A stretch of 21,957 nt of DNA from a virus. The notes beneath the pieces were generated by a model. That model saw nothing but the letters and a program-made list of their open reading frames with translations, made no database searches and was not told where the DNA came from. Shown here piece by piece: positions 14,981 through 20,834 of this stretch. The position numbers were made by a program, and so were the translations under genes. Where the stretch lies: positions 1-21,957 of the IMG/VR virus record IMGVR_UViG_3300031518_000015; one strand, given 5' to 3'. Numbering within the stretch: the first letter of the stretch is position 1; every line of letters starts with the position of its first letter.

Positions 14981-15180
14981 GGCGCTTTGATAACCTCTGG
15001 CTCGTCTTCAACACTGATGATCGGAATCTGCAATTTTGCACCGGGTGGTGGGTAGGGTAAGCCAAGATGCTGAGGGTTAGCACGGAGGATGTGTTCATAA
15101 AGATAAGGGTCTCCGTAGAACTGCCAAGCGAGCGTATCCCAGCGGTCTCCTTGTTTGGCTATGTAAATAAGGTATTCCAT
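14965..15180 (-). CDS. X: Tail protein X (LysM-like)
   Basis: The 71-residue product is a close fit to P2 gpX/phage tail X: YIAKQGDRWDTLAWQFYGDP, then HILRANPQHLGLPYPPPGAKLQIP, a LysM-like fold of the family's usual length. In P2 it is needed for tail completion and helps join tail components. GAGG lies 6 bases before ATG 15180. It follows U by three bases and overlaps D. An exact dispersed palindrome (15029-15040) lies in the GAKLQIP codons. Confidence 0.92.
   Translation of the reverse strand: MEYLIYIAKQGDRWDTLAWQFYGDPYLYEHILRANPQHLGLPYPPPGAKLQIPIISVEDEPEVIKAPWQTE
15029..15040. promoter_or_regulatory. Dispersed palindrome copy within gene X
   Basis: TGCAATTTTGCA, exact half sites; it encodes Ala-Lys-Leu-Gln, as in the DUF3486-like gene. 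Confidence 0.5.
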
Positions 15181-15183
15181 GCT

Positions 15184-15663
15184 TTACCTCGTGATGATGG
15201 GTTTATATTGTGAGGACTGCACTTGCTGTTGGGAGTTCTTCTTAGCTGGTGCTTTTTTCTTTGTTGTTTTGGTTTCCCTTGTCTGGAGTTTCTTTTCACG
15301 GTATTCTGTAAGCTTTACGTTGCAATAGATTGCGACGGGTTTGCCCCACATATCTACCTGCTTGACTTCTGCTGTGATGCTTTCTATAACGAAATCTCCG
15401 TAAACCTGTTCGGCGATGATCAGTTTTTTGGGTAAGCCCTCTTTAGCAATGTCTTTCAGTTTCTGGTATTCCTCGAGTGGGTCGCAAAAATCTCTGTGGA
15501 AGCCCACATTGATTTCAAGGCTTAAGAGTTCATCCCCGAGGAACTGCAAGCTTGAAGGGGCAAAGATGGTTCTATGCTTGGCTACTGCGTAGTCGTTTGT
15601 TTCTCTATGCTCAAGGTATGAATAGACTTTGAAGACGATTTCTCCGAGGGAGGCATAGTTCAT
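15184..15663 (-). CDS. U: Tail protein U (gpU-like)
   Basis: The 159-residue product resembles P2 gpU, a tail-terminator protein: MNYASLGEIVFKVYSYLEHR start, AKHRTIFAPSSLQFLGDELLSLEINVGFHRDFCDP, and YGDFVIESITAEVKQVDMWGKPVAI, close to the family core. The C-terminal 25 residues are a Lys/Thr/Gln-rich tail not typical of P2 gpU. I chose ATG 15663 over the longer frame to 15711 because the family match begins there and because the late element then lies 32 bases upstream. There is no Shine-Dalgarno sequence. Confidence 0.85.
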   Translation of the reverse strand: MNYASLGEIVFKVYSYLEHRETNDYAVAKHRTIFAPSSLQFLGDELLSLEINVGFHRDFCDPLEEYQKLKDIAKEGLPKKLIIAEQVYGDFVIESITAEVKQVDMWGKPVAIYCNVKLTEYREKKLQTRETKTTKKKAPAKKNSQQQVQSSQYKPIITR

Positions 15664-15695
15664 ATATATCAATATTCGATATATAAGCACTGGTT

Positions 15696-15713
15696 CAAGC
15701 AAAGATTGCAAAC
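15696..15713 (-). promoter_or_regulatory. Late element before U (copy 2)
   Basis: Plus-strand CAAGCAAAGATTGCAAAC. It ends at the last base of the DUF2513-like stop codon and lies 32 bases before the U start. Two bases differ from the other copies. Confidence 0.6.
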
Positions 15714-16075
15714 TATTGGATCAGGCTAAGGATGATTTTTTTAGCAAGCTCTCTCGCAAGGTCAAAGGTTAAGCTCAACCCGAGCTCCCTTGCCTTCTCT
15801 TTAACCTTGTTCCAAACGGATGGGTTGCGAACGCTATTTAAAAACTCGTGCCCCTGCCAAGTCAAGCTGATGGCGTAGTAGATAGGAGGACTGCCCAGAG
15901 ATTTAATGCAGTCTGCCTCTATCAATCCTGCTTGGGAGAGGAGCTTTATGTGGTAGGAAACTTTCCCCCCGTCATGGAAAGGTTGGAATGTATGGGGCAT
16001 TAACCGCCCTTCTTGTTCCGGGAGCTCTTCAAGCTTAAGAAGGATCTCCCGCACAAGCTCCCAGTCAAGCTTCAT
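15713..16075 (-). CDS. DUF2513-like putative regulator
   Basis: The 120-residue product matches the DUF2513 pattern: start MKLDWELVREILLKLEELPE, then VSYHIKLLSQAGLIEADCI, ISLTWQGHEFLNSVRN and VWNKVKEKARELGLSLTFDLARELAKK. The family is common in phages and has a predicted winged helix, so DNA binding is likely. It is the first late gene and has a late element 33 bases upstream, as U has downstream of it. That makes it a candidate late activator acting on these elements, in the manner of Mu Mor/C; this is inference. No Shine-Dalgarno sequence precedes ATG 16075. Confidence 0.75.
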   Translation of the reverse strand: MKLDWELVREILLKLEELPEQEGRLMPHTFQPFHDGGKVSYHIKLLSQAGLIEADCIKSLGSPPIYYAISLTWQGHEFLNSVRNPSVWNKVKEKARELGLSLTFDLARELAKKIILSLIQ

Positions 16076-16108
16076 GCAATAAAACTATGCTACCCGTGAA
16101 AAAAAAGA

Positions 16109-16126
16109 CAAGCAAAGATTTCAAAA
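16109..16126 (-). promoter_or_regulatory. Late element before DUF2513-like gene (copy 1)
   Basis: Plus-strand CAAGCAAAGATTTCAAAA, directly abutting the membrane-protein stop and 33 bases before ATG 16075. The A/T-rich sequence just before ATG may act as a weak -10. No consensus -35 is present, suggesting activator dependence. Confidence 0.65.
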
Positions 16127-16804
16127 TTATTTTTTTTCAAATGTTATTACCCATAGCGGGAAATCTTTAGTGCCGGGTATTATTTTAATTTTACAAAAAG
16201 TGGTTTCTAATTTCTTTTCTTCTACCTCAAAACCTTTAAGGCGTGGTGCATTTTCAATCGTGTCTCCTAACGTGCGCCAGAATTTCTTTGAATCTTCCTC
16301 ATTATCATTTGGATTGCATAATATTGAAAAAGGTGCTAATATAAACGAGGTAATCCTTTTCACTTCTTCATCTGAAGGATTTGGGATAAACATCACGGAC
16401 ACCTTTTCCACTTCTGGGTTACCAATGATCTCTATTGAAGAAAATTTTGCATCATAAAGCTTTCTTGGTCTACCATCTAACAATGGGACATCTTGTATTG
16501 TATAGTAAACATTAAGGTCAGCAAGCATTTTTTGGAGTTTTTTCTCAAAATCTTCGAGTTTGCCAAAAGTTTTCGGTGTTTCTTTCTGGATATCTTCTTG
16601 AATATTTTTAGCTTCTTCTTTATAGGTTAAAACCCCACCTCCTATCCAGCAAAGTATTAATCCTATTATCCTAAGCTTCCATTTATTTTTTTGCACCCAT
16701 TGATAAGATTCAACTTGCCGTTCATCCTGCTTATCCCTAGGCTCTTTCATAAAAGTAATGACAAATAGCATAACTCCGATAAAACCAAGTAATACCCAAA
16801 ACAT
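16127..16804 (-). CDS. Membrane protein encoded with repressor, unknown
   Basis: The 225-residue product has two membrane segments (about residues 1-18 and 43-61) near the N-terminus and a soluble, charged remainder with alpha/beta character (LPLWVITFEKK-like C-terminus). It begins 11 bases after the repressor stop with AGGAGG upstream of ATG 16804, so both are on one transcript and the protein should be made in the lysogen. By position it may alter the host surface or exclude other phages (lysogenic conversion). The gene looks more A+T-rich than its neighbours, suggesting separate acquisition. No family is recognised. Confidence 0.7.
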   Translation of the reverse strand: MFWVLLGFIGVMLFVITFMKEPRDKQDERQVESYQWVQKNKWKLRIIGLILCWIGGGVLTYKEEAKNIQEDIQKETPKTFGKLEDFEKKLQKMLADLNVYYTIQDVPLLDGRPRKLYDAKFSSIEIIGNPEVEKVSVMFIPNPSDEEVKRITSFILAPFSILCNPNDNEEDSKKFWRTLGDTIENAPRLKGFEVEEKKLETTFCKIKIIPGTKDFPLWVITFEKK

Positions 16805-16814
16805 GTCGTCCCTC

Positions 16815-17495
16815 CTAAACTTCGATCTCTCTTACTATTTTAACCGCTACCCCCACAATCCGCAAGTCTTCAGTTTTAAACTGCTCTGGCGGGATGGGTG
16901 GGTATTTGGGATTATCCGAAACCAGCATCATAACAGCGTCTATTCTCACAAGCCTTCTAACTAATAGTTCTCCGTTCCTATCCCGCACTATTACTATCTT
17001 TCCGCTTGGAATATCAGATCCGTCGCCCATGTAAAGCTTAAACACTACCAGATCACCATTCCGTAAGGATGGCTCCATACTGTCGCCTTTCACTTGCACT
17101 GCAAGCTGTCCGCCTTTTAGGATTGTTTCCTTGCTTACAAGCCCCCAGCCAGCAACTTCCATGTAGCCAACCCACGAGCGCCGCACCAAGGGAATTTGAG
17201 TAAACGATTCAAGGGTTTCTTCTGTTTTCTCCTTCAATTCTTTCACTAATACCTTCCTCTCCCACATCTCCCCCTTGCCTTCCTTAAGCCATTCATAAGA
17301 GACGCCAAAAACTTGTGAAATGAGTTTTAAGGCTGTATCAGGAATTTGGACTGTGCTCGCTTCCCAGTATTGTATGGTTCTCAAAGATTTCCCTATTCTT
17401 TTCCCAAACTCCTCCTGTGATAACCCTAAGGTTTTTCTTAGATATTTAAGCCTTTCGTGGATATTGCCAGTCTCTCCACTTGTGCAATGTTGCAT
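16815..17495 (-). CDS. CI-like repressor with S24 domain, catalytic Lys replaced
   Basis: The 226-residue product has an XRE-type helix-turn-helix (about residues 13-72; LGLSQEEFGKRIGKSLRTIQYWE) and a C-terminal S24/LexA-like domain: Ala115-Gly116 as a possible cleavage site, Ser139 in GDSMEPSLRNGDLVVF. The catalytic Lys of the family, in the V-K-R-L type motif, is replaced by Arg180 (ELLVRRL), so self-cleavage may be lost. It maintains lysogeny by repressing the rightward early promoter. I chose ATG 17495: the frame is open to 17717, but the helix-turn-helix starts just after this Met, and GGTGGG lies upstream. A palindrome copy overlaps the start codon (17483-17494), suggesting autoregulation. 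Confidence 0.88.
   Translation of the reverse strand: MQHCTSGETGNIHERLKYLRKTLGLSQEEFGKRIGKSLRTIQYWEASTVQIPDTALKLISQVFGVSYEWLKEGKGEMWERKVLVKELKEKTEETLESFTQIPLVRRSWVGYMEVAGWGLVSKETILKGGQLAVQVKGDSMEPSLRNGDLVVFKLYMGDGSDIPSGKIVIVRDRNGELLVRRLVRIDAVMMLVSDNPKYPPIPPEQFKTEDLRIVGVAVKIVREIEV
17483..17494. promoter_or_regulatory. Operator-like palindrome at repressor start
   Basis: TGCAATGTTGCA, exact half sites, overlapping the repressor start codon. Its centre is 42 bp, four helical turns, from the copy in the early promoter. Binding by repressor or Cro/Ner here would block repressor transcription. Confidence 0.6.
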
Positions 17496-17514
17496 ACCTA
17501 TCCCACCATACCCC

Positions 17515-17542
17515 TTGACTTTTGTGCAAAATTGCGTATAAT
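17515..17542 (+). promoter_or_regulatory. Rightward early promoter
   Basis: -35 TTGACT (17515-17520) and -10 TATAAT (17537-17542) with a 16-base spacer, a near-consensus sigma-70 promoter. The palindrome TGCAAAATTGCG (17525-17536) fills the spacer. Transcription should start close to 17549-17550, so the mRNA begins at or next to the ATG of the Cro/Ner-like gene and is leaderless. Confidence 0.85.
17525..17536. promoter_or_regulatory. Operator-like palindrome in early promoter
   Basis: TGCAAAATTGCG between -35 and -10 of the rightward promoter and just downstream of the -10 of the leftward one. The location fits an operator blocking early transcription; which protein binds is not shown. Confidence 0.7.
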
Positions 17543-17566
17543 ATCTTGCATGGGTTCTAACCTCAA
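17538..17566 (-). promoter_or_regulatory. Leftward repressor promoter
   Basis: Minus-strand TTGAGG (17566-17561), 17-base spacer, TATTAT (17543-17538). Its -10 overlaps that of the rightward promoter, so the two polymerases should exclude each other. The leader to ATG 17495 is about 36 bases and contains one operator-like palindrome in full and part of a second. Confidence 0.7.
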
Positions 17567-17834
17567 AGATATTGTAAAAGAAGGGTGTAAGAGAAAAGGA
17601 GTAAGTCTTAGTAAACTTGCTCTTATCCTTGGAGTTAATCATGTATATCTTTTCGGAGTGCTTAGCGGTAAGAAAATCTCTCGCCCTTTGATTAAGAGGA
17701 TCGCAGAGACCCTTCATCTTACTAACCTCCCTTCTCAGTATGAGATTTTTTTAGCATCAAGGCGTGTAGAAAGCAAGGGCGACAAACCTACACAGCAAAA
17801 AACCAAATCCTATAAAGGAGGTGTAAAGCCATGA
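17550..17834 (+). CDS. Cro/Ner-like DNA-binding protein
   Basis: The 94-residue product has a helix-turn-helix of the Cro/C1 type (about residues 4-56; GVSLSKLALILGVNHVYLFGVLSGKKISRPLIKRIAETL) and a basic polar tail. As first early gene opposite the repressor, it corresponds to Cro or Mu Ner and would turn down both promoters in lytic growth. I chose ATG 17550 because the -10 ends at 17542, leaving essentially no leader; upstream in-frame starts would lie before the promoter. No Shine-Dalgarno sequence is needed for a leaderless message. Its end overlaps the next gene as ATGA. Confidence 0.82.
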   Translation: MGSNLKDIVKEGCKRKGVSLSKLALILGVNHVYLFGVLSGKKISRPLIKRIAETLHLTNLPSQYEIFLASRRVESKGDKPTQQKTKSYKGGVKP

Positions 17835-18289
17835 GGCACTCTTTTAACTGGGTTTTTAGGGAGTTTATCTCCCGGAAGTCACCCTATGCGCTGGCTTCCC
17901 GTTTGGGGAGGTCTGAAAAGTTGATTTACGCATGGGCTCAAGAGGAGTCCTCTCCGTTTTACCGAAGGGACCCGCTGTCGTATGCATTGAGCGTGCTCAG
18001 GGTAATTAATGACCATTGCCCTGACTTAGCGTTTAAAGCGCTATCAGAGATTGCCCGTGAACTGGGATATCGGTTAGAGCCCCACCCATCACAACACGAG
18101 AAGGAGGTCCCATTTAAAGAAATCCTCAAGGAACTTAACGACGCCCAAGAAGCCTTAGTGGATGACCAAAACAGCATAGAAGAAGACCTGAAGGAAATTG
18201 ATGAGGCGCTACACGTATTGCTACGCAAAAAAGCCGAGCTTTTGAAAAAAGCCGAGAGGGAAGGAAGAAGACCCTCTCGGGGGAGGTAG
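17831..18289 (+). CDS. Early protein with putative HTH and coiled coil
   Basis: The 152-residue product has a possible helix-turn-helix near the N-terminus (SPYALASRLGRSEKLIYAWAQE, about residues 17-38), a helical middle, and a C-terminal acidic/basic coiled coil (about 95-145). The plan recalls phage CII-type or other early regulators, but no family can be named. GGAGG lies 9 bases before ATG 17831, and ATGA overlaps the Cro/Ner stop. A hairpin formed by its last codons borders the ribosome site of the next gene. Confidence 0.7.
   Translation: MRHSFNWVFREFISRKSPYALASRLGRSEKLIYAWAQEESSPFYRRDPLSYALSVLRVINDHCPDLAFKALSEIARELGYRLEPHPSQHEKEVPFKEILKELNDAQEALVDDQNSIEEDLKEIDEALHVLLRKKAELLKKAEREGRRPSRGR
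18252..18280 (+). promoter_or_regulatory. Hairpin next to the ribosome site of the following gene
   Basis: CCGAGAGGG (18252-18260) pairs perfectly with CCCTCTCGG (18272-18280) around an 11-base loop. GGGAGG, the ribosome site for ATG 18295, follows immediately. No U-run follows, so it is not a terminator; it may modulate translation or mRNA stability. Confidence 0.5.
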
Positions 18290-18294
18290 AGCAA

Positions 18295-18525
18295 ATGACA
18301 CACGCAATGAATAATAATATCACCTTCTCACTAAAGCTTGCAAGTGGTGTAGTTTTTACGGTGCTGGATTTGAGGTTTTACAACTGGCGGTGGCTGAGAC
18401 CTCTTGAACTGATAGAAGTAGAAACAAGCAGAGGGCGTCTGGTCTTTGAGGTTTATAAGTGGGAGAAGGGAGAGGACAAGCTTGTTGCTGTTGTAGTTCC
18501 AATAAAACAGGAGGTGGGGGTATGA
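18295..18525 (+). CDS. Small early protein, unknown
   Basis: The 76-residue product is mainly beta strands (ITFSLKLASGVVFTVLDLRFYNW, LELIEVETSRGRLVFEVYKW, KLVAVVVPIKQEVGV), suggesting a compact barrel- or OB-like fold. ATG 18295 has GGGAGG 8 bases upstream; a second in-frame ATG at 18307 is less well placed. It overlaps the next gene as ATGA. No family is recognised. Confidence 0.65.
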   Translation: MTHAMNNNITFSLKLASGVVFTVLDLRFYNWRWLRPLELIEVETSRGRLVFEVYKWEKGEDKLVAVVVPIKQEVGV

Positions 18526-18683
18526 GGCTACCAGAAAGAGACTCAGACTGGCAATTGATTATTTCGTCATTAATGCTTCTCTGTTCAATCTTTCTCGTCA
18601 TACTTGCCGAAGCCAAAAACAGGCAGGCGGGGGCAATGCTTAAGGAAGTAAGCAAAACCGTTAAGGAGGTGTGTCATGAGTGA
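18522..18683 (+). CDS. 53-residue single-pass membrane protein
   Basis: The product starts MRLPERDSDWQLIISSLMLL, with one membrane segment at about residues 11-30 and a basic amphipathic end. GGAGG lies 7 bases before ATG 18522, which overlaps the preceding stop as ATGA; its own end overlaps the next gene by 8 bases. The longer open frame beginning at 18459 lacks a ribosome site. It is unknown, possibly an early membrane-active factor. Confidence 0.65.
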   Translation: MRLPERDSDWQLIISSLMLLCSIFLVILAEAKNRQAGAMLKEVSKTVKEVCHE

Positions 18684-18972
18684 ATGGAAGAAGAAGTATA
18701 AGCAGGAAGAACCGCAGCCACAGCAACAACCACAACAGCCACAAAAGGGAAATGGGAAGTGGGTAGAGGTAGTGAATTTATACCACCAAAGCGGGGAAAG
18801 CACATATAAAAAGCTCAGTGTGTCTGTCTCCAGTGATCTCAAGGTGGTAATCTCACTTACGGAGGGGAAAGCGAAAGAAGCTTCTACAAAAATCAATTTT
18901 CAGTTAAGCGAGCAGGAATTGATTTTCCTTGCGGAAAAACTGAGGCATCTGTTCTACAAGCTTGGAAAATGA
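18676..18972 (+). CDS. Small early protein with Gln/Pro-rich start, unknown
   Basis: The 98-residue product opens with a charged, then Gln/Pro-repeat segment (residues 10-23, QEEPQPQQQPQQPQ), followed by a folded-looking region (WVEVVNLYHQSGESTYKKLSVSVSSDLKVVISL) and a C-terminal helix. GGAGG lies 6 bases before ATG 18676. It is the last gene before two terminators. Sequence does not identify it; a partner-binding or nucleic-acid role is speculative. Confidence 0.65.
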   Translation: MSEWKKKYKQEEPQPQQQPQQPQKGNGKWVEVVNLYHQSGESTYKKLSVSVSSDLKVVISLTEGKAKEASTKINFQLSEQELIFLAEKLRHLFYKLGK

Positions 18973-19025
18973 AATGCTCCCTCGGTTTCCCTCCCCTCAC
19001 CACACCTCCCTCCTCCCCCCTCCTT

Positions 19026-19050
19026 GCGGGGTCCCAAGCCCCGCCTTTTT
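19026..19050 (+). terminator. Intrinsic terminator 1
   Basis: GCGGGG (19026-19031) pairs with CCCCGC (19039-19044) around a seven-base loop, followed by C and TTTTT. It would end the short early transcript after 18972 unless read through. Confidence 0.75.
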
Positions 19051-19078
19051 ATGTCCTCCCTATCGGTCGCCAAGTTTT

Positions 19079-19106
19079 GGGAAGGTGCAACGCCTTCCCG
19101 CTTTTT
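19079..19106 (+). terminator. Intrinsic terminator 2
   Basis: GGGAAGG (19079-19085) pairs with CCTTCCC (19093-19099) around a seven-base loop, followed by GCTTTTT. It lies about 50 bp after the first terminator and 34 bp before the ParB-like start. Confidence 0.7.
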
Positions 19107-19139
19107 GCCAAAACAAAAAACCAAAAGGAGGTGTAAAGC

Positions 19140-20816
19140 ATGAAAAGCAAAGGCGTTTTTGAGGTTCCAGTCGCAAAGATTGAAGTCATTCAGGGCTTAC
19201 TGCCACGCATCTATACTCACACAATTGAGGACAAGGTTCAAGAATACCAAGAGGCAATGGCAGAGGGGCAAGAGTTCCCAGCCATCACGGTATGGGACAA
19301 GGGCGGGAACTACTGGCTCATTGATGGAATGCACAGGCTTTTGGCAAGCAAGAGACTTGGAAAGGAGGCCGTCAAGGCGGAAGTGGTAGAACTGGAAAAT
19401 GAATTAGAAGCAAGGCTTTTAGCTATTGAGAAAAATATGCTACATGGTATCCCTCTTGACAGGGAGGAGAAAAGGGAACTGGCAAGGCTACTGTATGCGG
19501 ACGGAGTGGAAATAGAGAAGTTAAGGAGGCTGTTTAGGGTTAGTGAAAGAACCATATATAACTGGGTGGAAGGTGTAAAGAGAAGGGCAAAGGATGAGGA
19601 ACTGAAAAGGCAAGCGTTGGAATTAAGAAGACAAGGATTAACACAGGAAGAGGTGGCGGAAAGATTAGGAGTTTCTCAACAGGCAATTTCTAAGTGGGAA
19701 GGAGAGACTTTACCACAACCTGCAAAAATTGCAGATTGTAGTATTGCAAATAATTCTCAATTACCCCTCCTCACCCCCGACGGCACCCCCACCCCCGAGG
19801 GCTTTAAAGCATTGTCGGAGTTTATAGAGGAGAACGAGGAAGAGTTAAAGCAGAAGCCCTTTAACGATGTAGTTAAAGACCAAGTCCTGCGGGATGTTCT
19901 CAAATTCCTCCATGAGGTAATCAAAAGGGATTTAAAGAGGTTCATAGACGCCCCTACATATGAAAAAGTGAAAAACTACCTCATCACCATCTATCCATAC
20001 AGAGAACTCTCCCTCCGGGCACGGAAGGTATTCTTTGACAAGGCTTTGCCCCTTTGGGAGAAACTGAAAAAGGAGCACGAGGAAGAGCAAAAGCTGGAAA
20101 GGGAAGTCTTGGAAGAAGCTAAGAAAATCCTTTCTAACCCAGAGTATGTATTCCATACGTGGAGAAGCGTCCGGGAAGACTTGGCAAGGCTTGGAGACAT
20201 GAACCACACATTCGTATATACCAAAAAAGAGGAGATTGAGGATATCCTACACAGGCACGCAGACGAACTCATGGAAATTTACAAAAAGGTTCCTGAGGCA
20301 ACCTACACCGCACTCTTTGATGAGGAACTCCAAGAAATAAAGGAAAAAGCAAAAGATGTAAATAAATGGGAGAGAAAAACCAACATAAGGGAAGAGGTAG
20401 AAAGGTTGTTGAAAGGAAAAGGGTTTAGACCGGTGAATGCAGTGGTGGAAGAGTTTGTAGAAAAGGTAGAGGAACTACTCAAGGAAGAAGAGACTGAAGC
20501 CACCAAGATAACTTGGGAAAAACTGGAAAGGATAGCGGAGGAGATAGAGAAGGAAACAACAGAAGAACAGTGGGAGACGATCCTTCAGGAGGTCGGACTG
20601 AAGAAACAAGGGCAAGGGCAAAAGAAAGAAAAAGACAAGGAAAAGGATAAAGGAAAGGAATTGCCCCCGGACGTAGAGGACTGGTATAGGGAGAGGTTGG
20701 AGGTTCTGATGTTGGATATGGGCATCAAGCTTGGATGGGTGCGGGCATTCCAAATAGTGGATGAAGTGTATGAAAAGGTTAAAGAACTCTCTAAAAAGGC
20801 TGTCCGAGGCTGGTAA
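19140..20816 (+). CDS. ParB-like protein with two helix-turn-helix segments
   Basis: The 558-residue product has an N-terminal ParB/Srx-like domain (about residues 10-105: VAKIEVIQGLLPRI, PAITVWDKGGNYWLIDGMHRLLASKRLG), then two predicted helix-turn-helices: GVEIEKLRRLFRVSERTIYNWVEG (122-145) and GLTQEEVAERLGVSQQAISKWEG (166-188). The remaining 370 residues are mostly charged helices, with Lys/Glu-rich coil at 460-530. This is larger than typical phage ParB-like proteins. Position just before the transposase suggests a role in transposition targeting, replication or genome organisation. GGAGG lies 8 bases before ATG 19140. No promoter was found between the terminators and its start, so it may depend on readthrough. 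Confidence 0.78.
   Translation: MKSKGVFEVPVAKIEVIQGLLPRIYTHTIEDKVQEYQEAMAEGQEFPAITVWDKGGNYWLIDGMHRLLASKRLGKEAVKAEVVELENELEARLLAIEKNMLHGIPLDREEKRELARLLYADGVEIEKLRRLFRVSERTIYNWVEGVKRRAKDEELKRQALELRRQGLTQEEVAERLGVSQQAISKWEGETLPQPAKIADCSIANNSQLPLLTPDGTPTPEGFKALSEFIEENEEELKQKPFNDVVKDQVLRDVLKFLHEVIKRDLKRFIDAPTYEKVKNYLITIYPYRELSLRARKVFFDKALPLWEKLKKEHEEEQKLEREVLEEAKKILSNPEYVFHTWRSVREDLARLGDMNHTFVYTKKEEIEDILHRHADELMEIYKKVPEATYTALFDEELQEIKEKAKDVNKWERKTNIREEVERLLKGKGFRPVNAVVEEFVEKVEELLKEEETEATKITWEKLERIAEEIEKETTEEQWETILQEVGLKKQGQGQKKEKDKEKDKGKELPPDVEDWYRERLEVLMLDMGIKLGWVRAFQIVDEVYEKVKELSKKAVRGW
19731..19743. promoter_or_regulatory. Dispersed palindrome copy (13-base variant) within ParB-like gene
   Basis: TGCAAAAATTGCA, with one extra central A but exact half sites and C/G flanks. 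It encodes Ala-Lys-Ile-Ala just after the second helix-turn-helix. Confidence 0.45.
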
Positions 20817-20834
20817 TCAGGGGGGAAGGCAGGG

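Noticed and set aside
17496-17717. N-terminal extension of the repressor
   Set aside because: It would start inside the Cro/Ner gene and upstream of the repressor's own promoter.
18962-19162. Small plus-strand ORF between 18972 and ParB-like gene
   Set aside because: It spans both terminators, is Pro-rich as expected from C-rich DNA, and has no ribosome site.
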